Shown here: piece after piece, positions 1 to 11,743 of the stretch
Position numbering within the stretch: the first letter of the stretch is position 1
Layout: every line of letters starts with the position of its first letter
Assembly (NCBI GenBank): GCA_013339895.1
Contig: JABACO010000011.1
Span: 3,865,306 to 3,929,305, forward strand
Length of the DNA stretch: 64,000 nucleotides
Direction of reading: 5' to 3'
From: Ephydatia muelleri
Lineage: Eukaryota > Porifera > Demospongiae > Spongillida > Spongillidae
Notes under the pieces: generated by a model
What the model was told of the DNA's origin: nothing
Seen by the model: only the letters and a program-made list of their open reading frames with translations
Databases searched by the model: none
Translations under genes and position numbers: made by a program

Positions 1-926
1 TCCAATAATTAAAACTGGATGATCTGAAAAATATTCAAAAATCATATAAGCATATCGATCTAATCTTAGGCACGGTTGGTGCATAGCATAACCAATGAGT
101 TGTTTCTAGTACAGCTCACCTGTCAGCTGTATCTTTATATTCCTGACACACCTTGCAATAAACAAGTTTTTTTTTTTTTTTTCGTCGAATGCAACCCATG
201 CAAATTCTCTTTCACGCTTCATACAACTTTCTTCTCTCTTCTCTATCCTTTTCCGTCATCCTTTTCTTTCATTGTGGCTGCTTACCTGGGAAGTGGTCAG
301 CCGCTGGAGGCATCAGATTGGACATGGCGAACCACGTGGTTTTGATTGTGGGCAGTTATTAAAATACACTGCTGATTCTCAACACCCCATCGCGCGTGGA
401 AGCTTTACTAATCGTTCGAGATGTTACACAAATTACACTTCTATTAGGGGGTGTTGAGGTGTAATGGTTGTGTTAGGTAACACTACTATTAATAGTTTGC
501 GTAAGTACTTCCTTGTAGGGATGAGTTGAATAAAAATGGCAGGCCTGTAAACAGCATGATTTAACTGGCCATTAATATAGTAATATAACTGGTCCGATGA
601 GAATTTCTACTTGTGTCGAGCCAGCGGTAGTGCCAGTTGCTACAAAGTAACGTCTGGTCACAGTAATGACTCGTTGAATTTCTTTAGCCGAACGTCATAG
701 CCCAACCCACTCACTCTATGTGGCCAATGTAAGTTTAGCTTTGTGCTATCTGTTTCTTGGACACTACAGTAAGTACTTCTAATTCTTCAGCAGCTCCACC
801 CTCAGTTCCCATGCAGAATTTATGATAACGGCCGGACATCGGACAATGTCCGATCAATATTCCCATTTGACCGTTTAATCATATTTATGATCGGTCATAA
901 CGTCCTACGTTAAGAATTCAAAGAGC
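1..926. other. Unassigned AT-rich sequence
   Basis: No gene is recognised. The stretch holds a poly-T run around 167-181 and short ORFs without recognisable motifs. Around 830-900 there is a small region of internally repeated, partly self-complementary GGACAT/TCCGATC words. Similar words recur at about 1470-1520, on the far side of the ORF relic at 927-1368, so they may be remnants of the ends of that element. Confidence 0.4.
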
Positions 927-1368
927 ATGGAAGCAGCTGATAGTGATGCTTGTATACCACAAGCGAAGAAGCATGCGGTCACAGTTCATACTGTTGACAG
1001 ATTGAAGTAGATAATGACAAGGCTATGAATTCAAGCATGTGGCTCAATGCATGCGTTGATTCATTGAAGTGCATCAAGTACAAGGATAGGCTGATAGGGT
1101 GTAGAAACTACAATGCAGCATTTGTAGTGGGGTCTAAAAACCTTCGTGTGTCAGCTGTCAAAGAACACAGCCTAGAACACCACTAGCTCAATGGGATGCT
1201 AGCGGTGCTATTCAGTTGTGGTGGAAGGATGCACAACGCAGAACCGTGCAAGATACACGGAAGCATCCTACATCTAGCTCACTTTCAGTTAGTGAGGATT
1301 GTCCTGATAGTAGTGGAAAGTATACCTTTGATTTAGACGACTGGGAGTCTTACATAGACCTAGACTAA
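927..1368 (+). pseudogene. Relic of a small Cys-containing transposon-type ORF, split over three frames
   Basis: Three consecutive coding-like pieces follow each other in different frames. 927-1010 starts with ATG and reads MEAADSDACIPQAKK before a stop. 1010-1186 reads through WLNACVDSLKCIKYKDRLIGC and ends ...SAVKEHSLEHH-stop. 1186-1368 reads AQWDASGAIQLWWKDAQRR and ends in an acidic tail DLDDWESYIDLD-stop. The order W...C...C...F..GS..L..S....H resembles the N-terminal zinc-binding segment of hAT-type transposases and related host genes (ZMYM6/ZNF862-like). That is family knowledge and a weak match. The frame changes imply a decayed copy, or small introns I cannot place. No transposase core is visible nearby. 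Confidence 0.35.
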
Positions 1369-1825
1369 CACTTCAATTGACTTTGTTTTCTAGGCTGGCT
1401 TGAACTTTGTAACTTACACACATGCATTGTATCACTGTATAATCAATGAAAGATTATAAACATGTACATGCATGTCCGTTCAAATTGGATGCATGTCCGA
1501 TCAATTTGAACATTGTCAGGACATTTTGTCAGGGTACATTTTCAACCTTATCATAAACCCTGCCATGCAATCTCCAGTGCCAAATTCACCACAGCCAACA
1601 CCAGTCTTTGCTTGCCCAAAGTCACCACTACTAGTAGGCAGGCTACCACCGACGATTGCCAGAGGCCGTTGCCTGCTTTCGGAATGTCACATCATAGTGC
1701 ACCCATGCCAGGCCACTGAAGTCGCGACAAGCCTTGAGGACCCCTCTCATGTAGCCCAGAAGTTCCACTACGTCCTCGGGGAACCTTCGTGACATCATGC
1801 TCGTGTAAGACGTGAAGCATTGCAG

Positions 1826-2670
1826 TCATATATCAATATTAATAACCTGTTTGCGTCGCCGACCAAGCGCCGCCGCATCGTCCTTCCTCACATTCCATTG
1901 CACATTCCATTGCTCTGGGAGCAACTTCGCCATCTCCACAAACTCCCACTGCCAGATCTCCGCTAGTTTTCCAGGCACCGGCTGCCACCCCTCCCCCACG
2001 TAAATGCCATTGAGGGCGCCTGTACCCACGCCCATAAGGACGTCATGCGTGTCCAGCCCATCACCCCGCCCTGCCCTGGTCCCCCTGGGGGGCCAGAACC
2101 CCATAAATGATGAGCTCACAGGTGGGTCTCGAGGCCGCGTGCCTCCGATGACTGTTGTGACCGCGTAATGAGGCCGCATGCCACTGTCACATGATGTGTC
2201 CACGTCTGGATCATGAGGCCGCGTGCCTCCAATGGATGCTGTCGTACCCGCATTCGGGTCCCAAGGCCGCGAGCCTTTGACAAATGATGTGCCTGGGTAT
2301 GAGTCACGAGACCGCGTGCCTCCGATGGACGATGAATTCAAACGCACCACACCAAGGGTGCCTTGGAGCGGCATCCTGCCCAAAGCTACATGCACACACA
2401 CACACACAATAGACAATCAGGACAGCACGCTTACCATAACACGAACTCCACCTAATAGGTCCTTAACATCCCACAGGACCACCCACGCGATGACAATTCG
2501 CACGCCCAACCACTCAACAACGCACCTGCGGATGTCACAGGAGGCTCCCCTTCAGAACGCTGACCCTGAGCCGTCGGCTCCACCGCCGAGTGCTGCCCAG
2601 CCTCCACTAGCCTTGTCAATGCATGTATTGCTGTTCCCAGCTCTGTGACCGATGCCTCCAGGTGCGCCAA
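1826..2670 (-). pseudogene. Gag-like ORF fragment of a retroelement with internal repeats
   Basis: On the minus strand 2670-2452 encodes a short helical segment (MAHLEASVTELGTAIHALTR). 2416-1826 then encodes about 196 residues. Its first half is a degenerate tandem repeat of the type GGTRPRDP / GGTRPHDP, repeated about five times in 2120-2330. The second half contains ALNGIYVGEGWQPVPGKLAE followed by IWQWEFVEMAKLLPEQW. The pattern 'PVP.KL...I...EFV.MA.LLPE' is familiar from ORF1/gag-like proteins of retroelements in sponges and cnidarians (from memory). No reverse transcriptase or integrase lies beside it, so it is a fragment. The region is clearly more GC-rich than its surroundings, consistent with inserted DNA. 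Confidence 0.4.
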
Positions 2671-2906
2671 CCGACCATCGCCACTGACCTCACCAACTTG
2701 CCCATCCTGTTCCGCCTGACCATCCTTTATCTATTTCCACCAGTTCCGCTGCCAATACGCTCATAAACTAAAATAAATTTACTGACGCCGTAGGGAACCC
2801 ACCGCGTGCTTGCACCATTCGGTTCAGGACTACCGCCGGTTACGCATGCATAGACACACTAACTGCGTCGGTCCATTAACCGCAGTTAATCTACGGCTAA
2901 CTTTCA

Positions 2907-5225
2907 TTACTCCTCTTTAGTACTGTAATGGAAATGCACCACTGTAATGTTTGTTTTTGCGTAGTCAAATAACTGCCATGGTGTCATGATCTGGTCATTG
3001 TATGGCCTTTGCAGACTTGCCTGGGCTGCTGACCTCTTTATTGATCCTCCGACACCATCACTTGGTCTTTTGCCATGTGATGTGGCAAAAAAATGCCACT
3101 TCGCTGGCATTCCAAAGTCATCCTCGTGATTGAGGAAGTTCTTGCAGTTTTTGTATTGAGATGAGCCCATCTGGTAAATACATTTAGGCAAAGATCCAAA
3201 GTGGCTATGCAGAAATGAGATCAGATGTTTTTGGTACAGATGAACGACAACGGTATCGTGATGTAAGCAGTCGGAGATTATCACAAAACTAATGTGCTCC
3301 AGCTTTTCACCACTTTTGTAGTAACAAAAAAATGGATGCAGTGTAGCCTGTGTGTTATTCCAATGAAACTCTTGAGCAGCATCCTGCAGTACAAAGGAAT
3401 AGTTCTCAGCGAAATCACCAACAACAAATTCTCCATCCTGTAAAGATTCTTTCCTTTGTGTAAGATACAAAGACTGCTGCTTAGCAATGTAGTCATGCCT
3501 CCTCAGCGCTTTCAGTTTTTTACAGAAATCAGGTACAAACACTTCAACAGGTTTCAGCAAAGTCTCTAAAGTTGAGCGATCTGTTGATGTCCACTGCATG
3601 TACTGAACTTCATCTACCATGTTTTTCTGTGAAAACCTGCATTACTTCATCTCTGAATTTGTCTAGTGATGCACAATTTTCACATTCTTTGAGGAAGCAC
3701 CTACACCATTGATACTGCACCAACACACAATATGAAATAATTGGATATGACACCTTGTGGGGGACAGGTGGCATAGGATCAGGAGTAGGCACATTGAGCA
3801 GAGCATACTGCCTCCGTAACTGGCTCGTAAGCCGGTAAGGGCATGGTTGCTGTGTAGCTGGCAAGGCCCTCCTGAATTGGACCTCCACAACCTTGCAGTA
3901 CTCGCCATACAAGGTCTTCATGGTATGACCACTCTCCAACACAAAGTCTATCCGAAAACGACGTGAGAGACCTAATCCCCAAAGGAGGTGTTTGGCAGTG
4001 GTGGATGACATGTTGTTGAGGTAGAGACATGGGAGGTGGAACAAAGTGAAGTGAAGATAGTAAAAGGAATAGCATGTTTTAGTTTCTCTTTTGGAACATA
4101 ATCAAACTCATCCTCAAATGTAAAAGGTCTCTCAGCCACAGGCTTGGGACAAAAGATAAACACATGAAATTTCGTCTCCACGCCCTCACTTCCTGCTCTG
4201 CCCATCATTGTTACATCACATACTTGTGATGTAACGGTTATGTAATGTGTGCACGTAACTTTACGTTAGCAAGGAGCAGCGTGTATTCGACGTGTATTGT
4301 ATGCTGGACCTGCGGGGGTACATGTTCCTCAACAGGTATCCATTGAATCTTGAGGTATGCTCTTCTGTACGATGCCCGAGTTTGGAACCGTGGATCATCA
4401 GTTTCAAATTTTGATGGATTATGCGTACTCAGACAGAATGTGTCCCACTGGCACCTGCAAGCACACACTCCTTTGGCTGCAAGGATGCAAATTTAGAGAA
4501 GCTAATTAGCTTGACAGGAAACGTATTTTTATACCTCTGAAAGGCTTCCTTCAGGTTACAGAGTACTACCTGTAGATACTTCTGTTCTAGAACACGGTGT
4601 CCATCTTTTAGCACCAAGATGCAATCCTTGTTCCCCGGCATAACTCCGCTAATATCCTCACTCTTGTAAAAGGAGGTTACTGATTCTGTAATTTCTGCTG
4701 GAAAAGGATATTTTTGAGGATTGGGAGTAGAGAGGATTCCTTTTTCACTAGCAAGCTTTTTAGCCTTTCTGATCATGAAGTTAGTTGTGCCAAAGGGACC
4801 AAACTCTTGCTCAACCTTTCTTACACTCCAGCTTTTAGGCAACACAGTCAGGACTTGAACTTGCTCACTCTTCGTTGTACAGTTATGAAACCTCTCTTTC
4901 AGCGGCTGGATGATTTTATCTGCATCACTAACTGGTTGAGGTGCATCTGTGCTAGCAAAAAGTTGTAGACTTTTAGAAACGACTGCTGTAACTTCTGCAA
5001 TTTCTGGCTTCTATAGGAACTACTGCACTTCAGTTTCCTCTTGCACTGGTGGCTGTTGCAGATTCATTTAACTGCTCAACGATGACCTCATGTTCAGGAA
5101 CAAAATAGGGCTATGTGATGGCCCAGCTTCCTTGTGATCACTCTCTGGGGAGCTGCATTGCAATTGACCTTCTGTACTAATAGACTTGCAACAAGTTGAA
5201 CAAAGTTTCTGGCCTATAGTGTTCA
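2907..5225 (-). pseudogene. Decayed DDE-like transposase, copy 1, interrupted by foreign sequence
   Basis: Minus-strand blocks line up with the transposase in the element at 9052-13238. They are: a CxxC segment (QKLCSTCCKSI) near 5210; a segment ending TVLPKSWSVRKVEQEFG (about 4930-4790); a block through KGILSTPNPQKYPF to QPKECVLAGASGTHSV (ends near 4435); and, from about 3720 to 2907, CFLKECENC, MQWTSTDRSTLETL, FHWNNTQATLHPFFCYY, SSQYKNCKNF, WHFFATSHGKRPSDGVGGS and IMTPWQLFDYA. The motif that reads SDGCAAQYKN in the other copy reads QMGSSQYKN here, so the Asp is lost. About 700 bp between 3720 and 4433 replaces roughly 45 conserved residues. The family looks DDE-type, but I cannot name its superfamily. 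No terminal repeats were found. Confidence 0.7.
3720..4433 (-). other. Coding-like insert inside transposase copy 1
   Basis: This stretch separates conserved blocks of the minus-strand transposase and has no counterpart in the copy at 9052-13238. Minus-strand frames within it look protein-like. One reads FKTLYGEY-type sequence around 3930 (GHTMKTLYGEYCKVVEVQF) and continues to LTSQLRRQYALLNVPTPD near 3790. Another reads AERPFTFEDEFDYVPKEKLK near 4110. A third, at 4468-4238, reads YRRAYLKIQWIPVEEHVPPQ. The pieces are in different frames with no convincing splice signals. I do not recognise the protein. It may be a second element nested in the first, or captured host sequence. Confidence 0.35.
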
Positions 5226-5290
5226 TTAAGTTGATACATGTATGTAATTAGTTTAGTTACAGGTAGGGGAACAGGCTTATCTGGCTAAAA

Positions 5291-5440
5291 AAAAATTCAG
5301 AGCCTTACAACACCTCCATGACAGGTACTTCGACTATCAGTGCATAAGAAGCAATGTGTAGAGGATATTTCAGACTTCTAGAATAGACAAAAAAATTGAA
5401 ATCTTGAAAAAACATGCGTTAGGTTCCTTTTCGTGGAAAC
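5291..5440. repeat. Dispersed repeat, copy 1 (partner at 56570-56711)
   Basis: The segment around 'ttcagagccttacaac ... tccatgac' through 'ttcagacttctaga' and 'cttgaaaaaacatgcgtt' to 'cccttttcg' recurs at 56570-56711 in the same orientation with scattered differences. It carries no ORF. It lies just upstream of the first visible DDX43-like exon. Confidence 0.7.
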
Positions 5441-5594
5441 AATCCCATTTTGTATGTGTTGCTGATGATTAAGTTGACAATGATATAGTTATAACTTTTG
5501 TCCCTTTCTAGAATGCCTAGGTAACAAACATTTTGTTAGAATTGCAATAATAATGAGATATTTGGGCATCAACAGCTTTGGTGTTGCATTGCAG

Positions 5595-6249
5595 GTTTAC
5601 CTCCAATAAAAAAGGACTTCTACAATGAACAAAAGGAAGTGAAGTCTATGTCACCTGTTGATGTCCAGAAATTCAGGTTGGTTAGTAAATACTGCATACT
5701 TGTCATTGTTATGGTTATCATTTCAGAGAAGAGAACAACAAAATACAGGTTCTGGATTTATCCAAAGAAACCAGGTCCATTCCAAATCCAGTTGCAACAT
5801 TTGCTCAAGCATTTAGTCCATATCGTAAGATATATGTAGCACTTTACGTTCACAAGGGTACCTTGTATTTGTTGTTTTCTTGTTGAATTGTGTGTGGTAT
5901 TGTGGACCTGAAATGTTTCTTCTTTTCTGTAGCTGATATTTTGCGAGAGCTTGCAAAGGTGAAATTTACAAAACCAACACCAATCCAAGTGCGTTTCCAT
6001 GTACCTTGTATAATGAGCCAGATCAAATTAATGTATGGTCTCAATTTTTAGTGCCAAGCATGGCCTATCTTGTTACAAGGTTTTGATATGATTGGGATTG
6101 CACAGGTATCCTATTATGACTACTCAACTGGTGCAAGATTTGATTTTTTTTTCTCTGTACTTCCCATGTAAACATTTCTGTAGACAGGGACTGGGAAAAC
6201 ACTTGCATTTCTTCTTCCTGCACTGATCCATATTGATGGTCAATCTACG
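5595..6249 (+). CDS. DDX43: DDX43-like DEAD-box RNA helicase, N-proximal exons (partial)
   Basis: Five exons with GT-AG borders read in one frame: 5595-5676, 5727-5824, 5934-5989, 6052-6105 and 6184-6249. They encode LPPIKKDFYNEQ, then SIPNPVATFAQAFSPYPDIL (conserved Phe upstream of the Q motif), KFTKPTPIQ (Q motif), CQAWPILLQGFDMIGIAQ and TGTGKTLAFLLPALIHIDGQ (motif I, Walker A, completed as AQTGTGKT across the splice). The order matches vertebrate DDX43 (HAGE), an ATP-dependent RNA/DNA helicase active in germ cells. The start codon and the N-terminal KH-domain exons seen in vertebrate DDX43 are not visible; transposon debris occupies the upstream sequence. The exon following 6249 should encode the PTRELA motif and was not found. 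The gene resumes at 16607. Confidence 0.88.
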
Positions 6250-6633
6250 TAAGTATTTTTGAAAGGAAAAAAAAAAATTTAACTGTTGATTACCATCGTT
6301 TAATTTCGTGCCTAAACAGTAAGTTGTTTGCTTGTTATTTTCTAACACACGGTATGATTCAGAATACACACCTATTAAATAGACGTTTCAGTATGTTTCA
6401 CACACAAAAAATTCCTGGCTCTTATTGAGCTTCACCATTTAATTTATTGTCAACAGGCGACAAAGTCAATTGTCTTGGCTAGTTTGTTTGACATCAAAAG
6501 TTCTTAGTAATGTAAGCTGTGTCATATTTAGTCATCTCATATATCATGCTCGCTATGTCGAACTCATTTGACATGACATATCTTATTGGTGTTTCATCTG
6601 CACGTCACTGTCATTACCAACTAGAGGGATAAG

Positions 6634-6660
6634 GGGGGGGGGGGGGGGGGGGGGGGGGGG
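6634..6660 (+). repeat. Poly-G run
   Basis: About 27 consecutive G bases lie inside the large DDX43 intron or gap. Runs like this are prone to sequencing and assembly error. This one lies in the interval where a conserved helicase exon is missing. Confidence 0.9.
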
Positions 6661-6949
6661 TGGGAGACAATTTACATTTGCTCACAATTGTCAAAACCTT
6701 CACTGCCAATAGCAGTAAAGTAACAAGAGACAAGAGTAACAAGCAACCTTTTGTTCTTCACAACTGCATAGGCCGCTGTGTCTTACTCGCAATGTCCAGG
6801 CCACTATGGTCTCCTACATGCTTCTGCTCAAGCCACTATGGCCCTACACCTCTGTGTGTACAAAGTCTATGTCCTTCAACTGTAAGCTGCAATAACACCC
6901 TTAACATGCTAGCTTGCCAGCATTTGCCTTAGCCATTATAGCTTGATGC

Positions 6950-7088
6950 AAACTATCTTTGGCATATGGCTCCTTGATTATGTCCATCACCATATCCAGG
7001 TCACTATTGCCATTTCCAAAACTATCTTTGGCATATGGCTCCTTGATTATGTCCATCACCATATCCAGGTCACTATTGCCATTTCCAC
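6950..7088 (+). repeat. Two-copy tandem duplication, 69 bp unit
   Basis: The unit beginning 'aactatctttggcatatgg' and ending 'gccatttcca' is present twice head to tail, essentially identical. The period of 69 bp is a multiple of three, so short ORFs read through both copies, but the predicted peptides have no recognisable domain. Confidence 0.9.
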
Positions 7089-7345
7089 ACCAAATGATTC
7101 AATGGCCACGTTCTCACGCTGCTGCCATAACGATAACAAACAACTCTTTGTTTGTTTGTTTGATTTTTCTTCAACTTAACACATACATATTTTGGCCTCC
7201 CACACGTTCATGCAATGGCATGATTGCCTTCATTGACCCTATTCACCACAGTCAGGGGTTGCTATGGAGTTGCTGCAAAGGTGACCATGCACACAATGCC
7301 TAGGATGCTCACATATCTGCAGAACCCATGTTTTATACTACATGA

Positions 7346-7787
7346 CTCAGCACACAGAAAATCCATGCAGTGTTATCCAAAGCTTCACTATTCTCTCAAG
7401 TTTGAACAGAGAGCTGTAATCAGAGTCCCAGGAATTACCTATGTGCTCCCACAAAGATAGAACATCCTCATTTTAAAAAAAGTTCTGCTGCATTATCAGC
7501 TATGGCAAAACTTGCACTCCATTGTATAGAACAATTCAAAACTCATGTTGTTCACCATGATTAATCCTCAGCACACAGAAAATCCATGCAGTGTTATCCA
7601 AAGCTTCACTATTCTCTCAAGTTTGAACAGAGAGCTGTAATCAGAGTCCCAGGAATTACCTATGTGCTCCCACAAAGATAGAACATCCTCATTTAAAAAA
7701 AAGTTCTGCTGCATTATCAGCTATGGCAAAACTTGCACTCCATTGTATAGAACAATTCAAAACTCATGTTGTTCACCATGATTAATC
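7346..7787 (+). repeat. Two-copy tandem duplication, 221 bp unit
   Basis: The block from 'ctcagcacacagaaaatcc' to 'ttcaccatgattaatc' is followed directly by a second copy differing by about one base in an A/T run. This indicates a recent duplication in non-coding DNA. No ORF or terminal repeat is associated with it. Confidence 0.92.
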
Positions 7788-9051
7788 CTCAATCTACTAC
7801 TGCGAACCAATCGCAAAAGGAGTCAGGTGCAGGTTCTGATCCATCACTGATAAGTGATATATCCTTTTGCTGAGGATGCGAGATATTGGATAGTTTCTTT
7901 TGAAGGCCCCATGGAACATATCCTGCTGTATACTGCAGTGCATTTAGTTCATCCCATGTTAGCTACTCAGTGATTTCAATACTGTTACACTCCAAGCTGA
8001 AGCCACATTCATCCCTGACAAGTTTTTGAAAGATATGGTGCTCAACATACTGGTAATTGCTGAGATCTTAGGTTGGATTTCAATCATGAAAAACTACTTC
8101 AGGTGTAGTCATCGTATCCAAGATAGCTGCAGGCCACTGCAACTTAGGTATAACTTTACTGACAGCAACACAGTTGGCTGTAACTTATATGAACCAGCAC
8201 AGTAACATATTACAGAATATGTATTATTGACTTAGTCTAATTCAGTTAGTTGTAGGTCGTTCACCAGCTTGTAGACTTGTTTTTCACATTCATACTTAGT
8301 TGTGAAACATAAGGTTAAGGGGGAAGGGGACTGAGGGCTATGGTGTATGTGCCACACACCTTAGCAGTTATTTGCCCAGAATCTAGAGACCCTCTCACAC
8401 TTGTTTCGTTATACTGAGCTTTGGACATCCAAAGGAGGAGTATACATCTACTTGCCATGATTGTTTGGCGTCTGGAAACCTCTCAGGCAGGTGCTTTGTA
8501 TGGCACATTCCCTGCTCCAGATAAATTGGTAGAGGTTGTGTGTATCAATGTATCAATGTATGTAGCAATATGTAACTTACAGTAGACTTTGGGATGCCAG
8601 CCATTATGCCATGCCTATACTGTGTATGTATCAGAGAAATGGCCAGTCGGTAGTAAAATTTAGATTGCTATTGCCATTTGGCCTCAGAATTGGAGTGTCA
8701 TACAGTTGCAGAATAGTTGAATGGTCTTGGTTAGCTGAACAGTCACATGGTTGTTCCAGTCACGGAATTGGGCTGTTACTCAATTGCTTACACTACAAAA
8801 CTGCACGTTGGGCAATGTTAGGTAGCGTGATATCCAGGGCCACAGTAGTAACTGACTGATAAGGGCTAAACTGTCAAAAATAGCCCACAAAAAAGGGAGA
8901 GCTATCTTGTTCAGCCTTTACAGGACATCAACAGCTATGATTTCTCTCTGCGTAAGTGTCTAGGAGCTGTGGCCCAGTTTCTTCAGTAGGCTGAAACTGA
9001 TACTGAATAGAAGGATGGAAGTCAGGTGATAAGCTCATTAAATGGATACAA
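7788..9051. other. Unassigned intronic or intergenic sequence
   Basis: No exon, conserved motif or strong repeat is seen between the 221 bp duplication and the left end of the transposon at 9052. I looked here for the missing helicase exon (PTRELA, GG and motif Ib) and did not find it on the plus strand. Confidence 0.5.
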
Positions 9052-9691
9052 GGGTAATTCTACATCTAGTGGGCCCATTTATTGACACCTATGTTTCAAA
9101 TTGACAAAACATTTAGTACACTTAGTCACTTCATTTATCTTAGTATTCAATGTATTATAACTTACAACGTTCGGTTCATTAATTGTGAGGTGTGAAAAAT
9201 TTGATCACAACAAGTAAACAATACCCAGTATCTGTACAACCATTATGGCTATGACCATAATAGTTTTGAGGGTCGTGACAGTCATACTGAGGCTTCAGGT
9301 TGGTGGGGTGGCATGGTCATAGCTCCTACAGTGCTCAAAACATGCAACATTTTATTGTTCATTTATATTTTATAGAAATAATGAAAGTGCAGGTAGTTCT
9401 GTACTTGTTTTTGTTGTTTCCAGGACGGAATGAAACTTGGTTTCACTGTTATTCTCTCTTACTGTCTTTCTACAGTTATTCTTGCTAATTGAATCAGTGA
9501 TGTATCAACTATGACATAATATAGTGGTCAGTAGGTAAAAACCACTTAGCGAGTGTATCTATTCAGTGCACATACACAAACACGTACTACACAAAAGATC
9601 GCAATCGCCGCTTTGTGCTAAAGAGCCTCTCTATTGATTCGATATACTACGATTCATACTCCTCATTACTTATAGCGTTTTCGCTCTTTTT

Positions 9692-10381
9692 TTGCGTTCA
9701 CTTCGTCAACTACTTTTTCTCGTTTGCGTCGTTGCGATCCATTCAAGTGCCACACAAGTCAAGGAAAACTTTTACCATAACCAGTTAATTGCAAGCTTCC
9801 CTTCACTGAACCTAAACCCAGAACACAAGGTTTGCTCCATGTGCCGTAGAAAACTGTATGCAATGCGTACTTCCCGGTACACCTTAGATGTTGCCTCTAG
9901 CCATGTAACTATAGGCGCTGTACATCAATTACCAGAAAGCCAACCTGCAGTAGGTGTAAGTGTGTCTTCAGATGACCAGTCTGCTCAATTGGATACAGCT
10001 GTAGATTGTGAGGTTAGCATGGAGGTCATTCCTGAAACCAATGTTGAACAAACCAAAGCAGTACATCCTATCTTGACTACAAATGCTCGGGTGGATAATG
10101 AAATGGATCCCGGGTCTGATGGTTCACAGGATACTGATGATGGGAATGCCCCCAGCAGTTCGAACAGTCAAGATGACTCAAGTGGATCCAGGGTATTGAA
10201 TGAAGTACTTCATTTACTAGGAGCATCACCTATTTCAAAACGCAAAATCCAAAGGCATGGAAACTCATACCGCCAGAAGAAGCTGAAGGGAATTCTAGAT
10301 TGTTTGTCCAAAAAGCTAGGCGTAAATCCTAGCCCTGATTCAGAAAGTGAAATTATATCACAACTTAAAGAAAAATTTTAA
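9692..10381 (+). pseudogene. Transposase N-terminal part, copy 2
   Basis: An ORF of 229 codons starts with ATG and a hydrophobic stretch (LLFLVCVVAIHSSATQ), which may be artefactual if the true start is elsewhere. It contains a CxxC pair (KVCSMCRRKLYAM), matching the CSTCC segment of copy 1. An acidic, Ser-rich linker follows, then a basic segment, PISKRKIQRHGNSYRQKKLK. It stops at 10379-10381 just after ISQLKEKF. The next frame-consistent block begins immediately downstream (STTKRSELVHILTVLPKSW), so one stop codon interrupts the transposase here. The equivalent position in copy 1 reads PLKERFHNCTTKSEQ, without a stop. The TVLPKSW segment precedes the ATG at 10442. Confidence 0.7.
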
Positions 10382-10441
10382 TCCACAACCAAGAGAAGTG
10401 AATTAGTTCATATTCTAACAGTATTACCAAAGAGCTGGTCA

Positions 10442-11083
10442 GTGCAAATAATAATGAAAGAATTTGGAACTTCTAAACGTATGGCCAGACGTGCCAAAGA
10501 TCTAGTAGATGAAAAGGGCATCCTTTCAACCCCTAATACAAAGATTGGCAAGTGTCTCCCAGATGCAACAGTGCAACTTGTGCAGGATTTTTATGCCAGT
10601 GATGAAGTAAGCAGAGCAATGCTAGGTAAAAAGGATTATATATCAGTTGGTAGAAAGGAGCATCGTCAAAAGAGGTTGATCCTGTATAACCTAAAGGAAG
10701 CATATGAGCAATTCAAGGCCAAACACCCTGGAACAAAGCTCGGTTTCTCTACATTTGCCATGTTGCAACCAAAGGAATGTGTCCTTGCAGGAGCCAGTGG
10801 CACACACACAGTCTGTGTTTGCACACTGCACCAGATTACAAAGCTAATGTTCATAGGCAGTAAGTTAGCCACACTGAGGGATGGACATTACAGACATTGT
10901 CTTACTTCAATACAATGTAATCCCCCAAGTATCAAATGTTATTTAAGTAAGTGTAAACAATGTCCAGGAGTAGCAATTTTAAACCAGAAACTGCTAGATA
11001 TCATGGAAGAAAAAATGGTAGATATTATAGAGTACAAACAATGGACATCTACAGATCGCTCAACCATGGAGACAATTACTTAA
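10442..11083 (+). pseudogene. Transposase middle part, copy 2
   Basis: The 213-codon ORF continues the same protein in the same frame as the preceding ORF. It reads MKEFGTSKRMARRAKDLVDE, KGILSTPNTKIGK, LGFSTFAMLQPKECVLAGAS, a Cys-containing segment (CYLSKCKQCPG) and EYKQWTSTDRSTMETIT. It ends at a stop at 11081-11083, where copy 1 has LKPVEVFVPDF; the sequence after the stop still reads PVEELAFVKAL. CYLSKCKQC may bind metal (inference). The frame then runs into the nested element at 11119. Confidence 0.75.
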
Positions 11084-11118
11084 CCAGTGGAGGAATTAGC
11101 ATTTGTAAAAGCACTTAA

Positions 11119-11743
11119 TGTCTAATGTACCGGGCATCCTCCCGGAGGTACAATTGTCTACCACGGTACACAGATAATAAATTTATTCGTGTTCTGCCAG
11201 TTTAACATCCCTTTTATATTTGACGGTGCATGCACGTTGTTCAGGTCCTTTGGAGTTTGGCCCGAAATCTCCAAGCTATAATACTTTTTCTTCGTTCCAA
11301 GTCAGCGCGTCAAAGTGAAGCTATTCGATTGCAATGCGCGTGGTTACTTTTTAAACTAACATACAGTATTATAAGCCGATTCACCGGGCCAGTAGACAAG
11401 TTATGGATTGGGAGCTAGTGTCTTCAACGAGGGGTCTATAAAACATTATATTTTGGTTCAAACATCCTAAACGTGTTATTTCAGCCCTGCTAGGTTGCGT
11501 TTGGTTGAGTTACCAACGTTAAAGTAACCACGCGTATCACAATCGAATAGCTTCACTTTGACGCGCTGACTCGGAACGAAGAAAAAGTATTATAGCTTGG
11601 AGATTTCTCCAAAGGACCTGAACAACGTGCATGTACTGTCAAATATAAAAGGGATGTTAAACTGGCAGAACGTGAATAAATTTATTATCTGTACACCATG
11701 GTAGACAATTGTACCCCCGGGAGGACGCCTGGTACATTAGACA
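11119..11743. mobile_element. 625 bp MITE inserted at TTAA inside the transposase gene
   Basis: Left end 11119 (TGTCTAATGTACCGGGCATCC) and right end 11743 are inverted copies of each other for about 230 bp. The matching segments share GGTACAATTGTCTACCA and GCGTCAAAGTGAAGCTATTCG. TTAA occurs directly outside both ends (11115-11118 and 11744-11747), as expected for a TTAA target-site duplication, which is typical of piggyBac- and Kolobok-type elements. Removing the element and one TTAA rejoins the surrounding transposase reading frame: codons for FVKAL run into KTLQYHEFIAK, which aligns with KLKALRRHDYIAK of copy 1. No ORF with a recognisable product lies inside. Confidence 0.9.
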
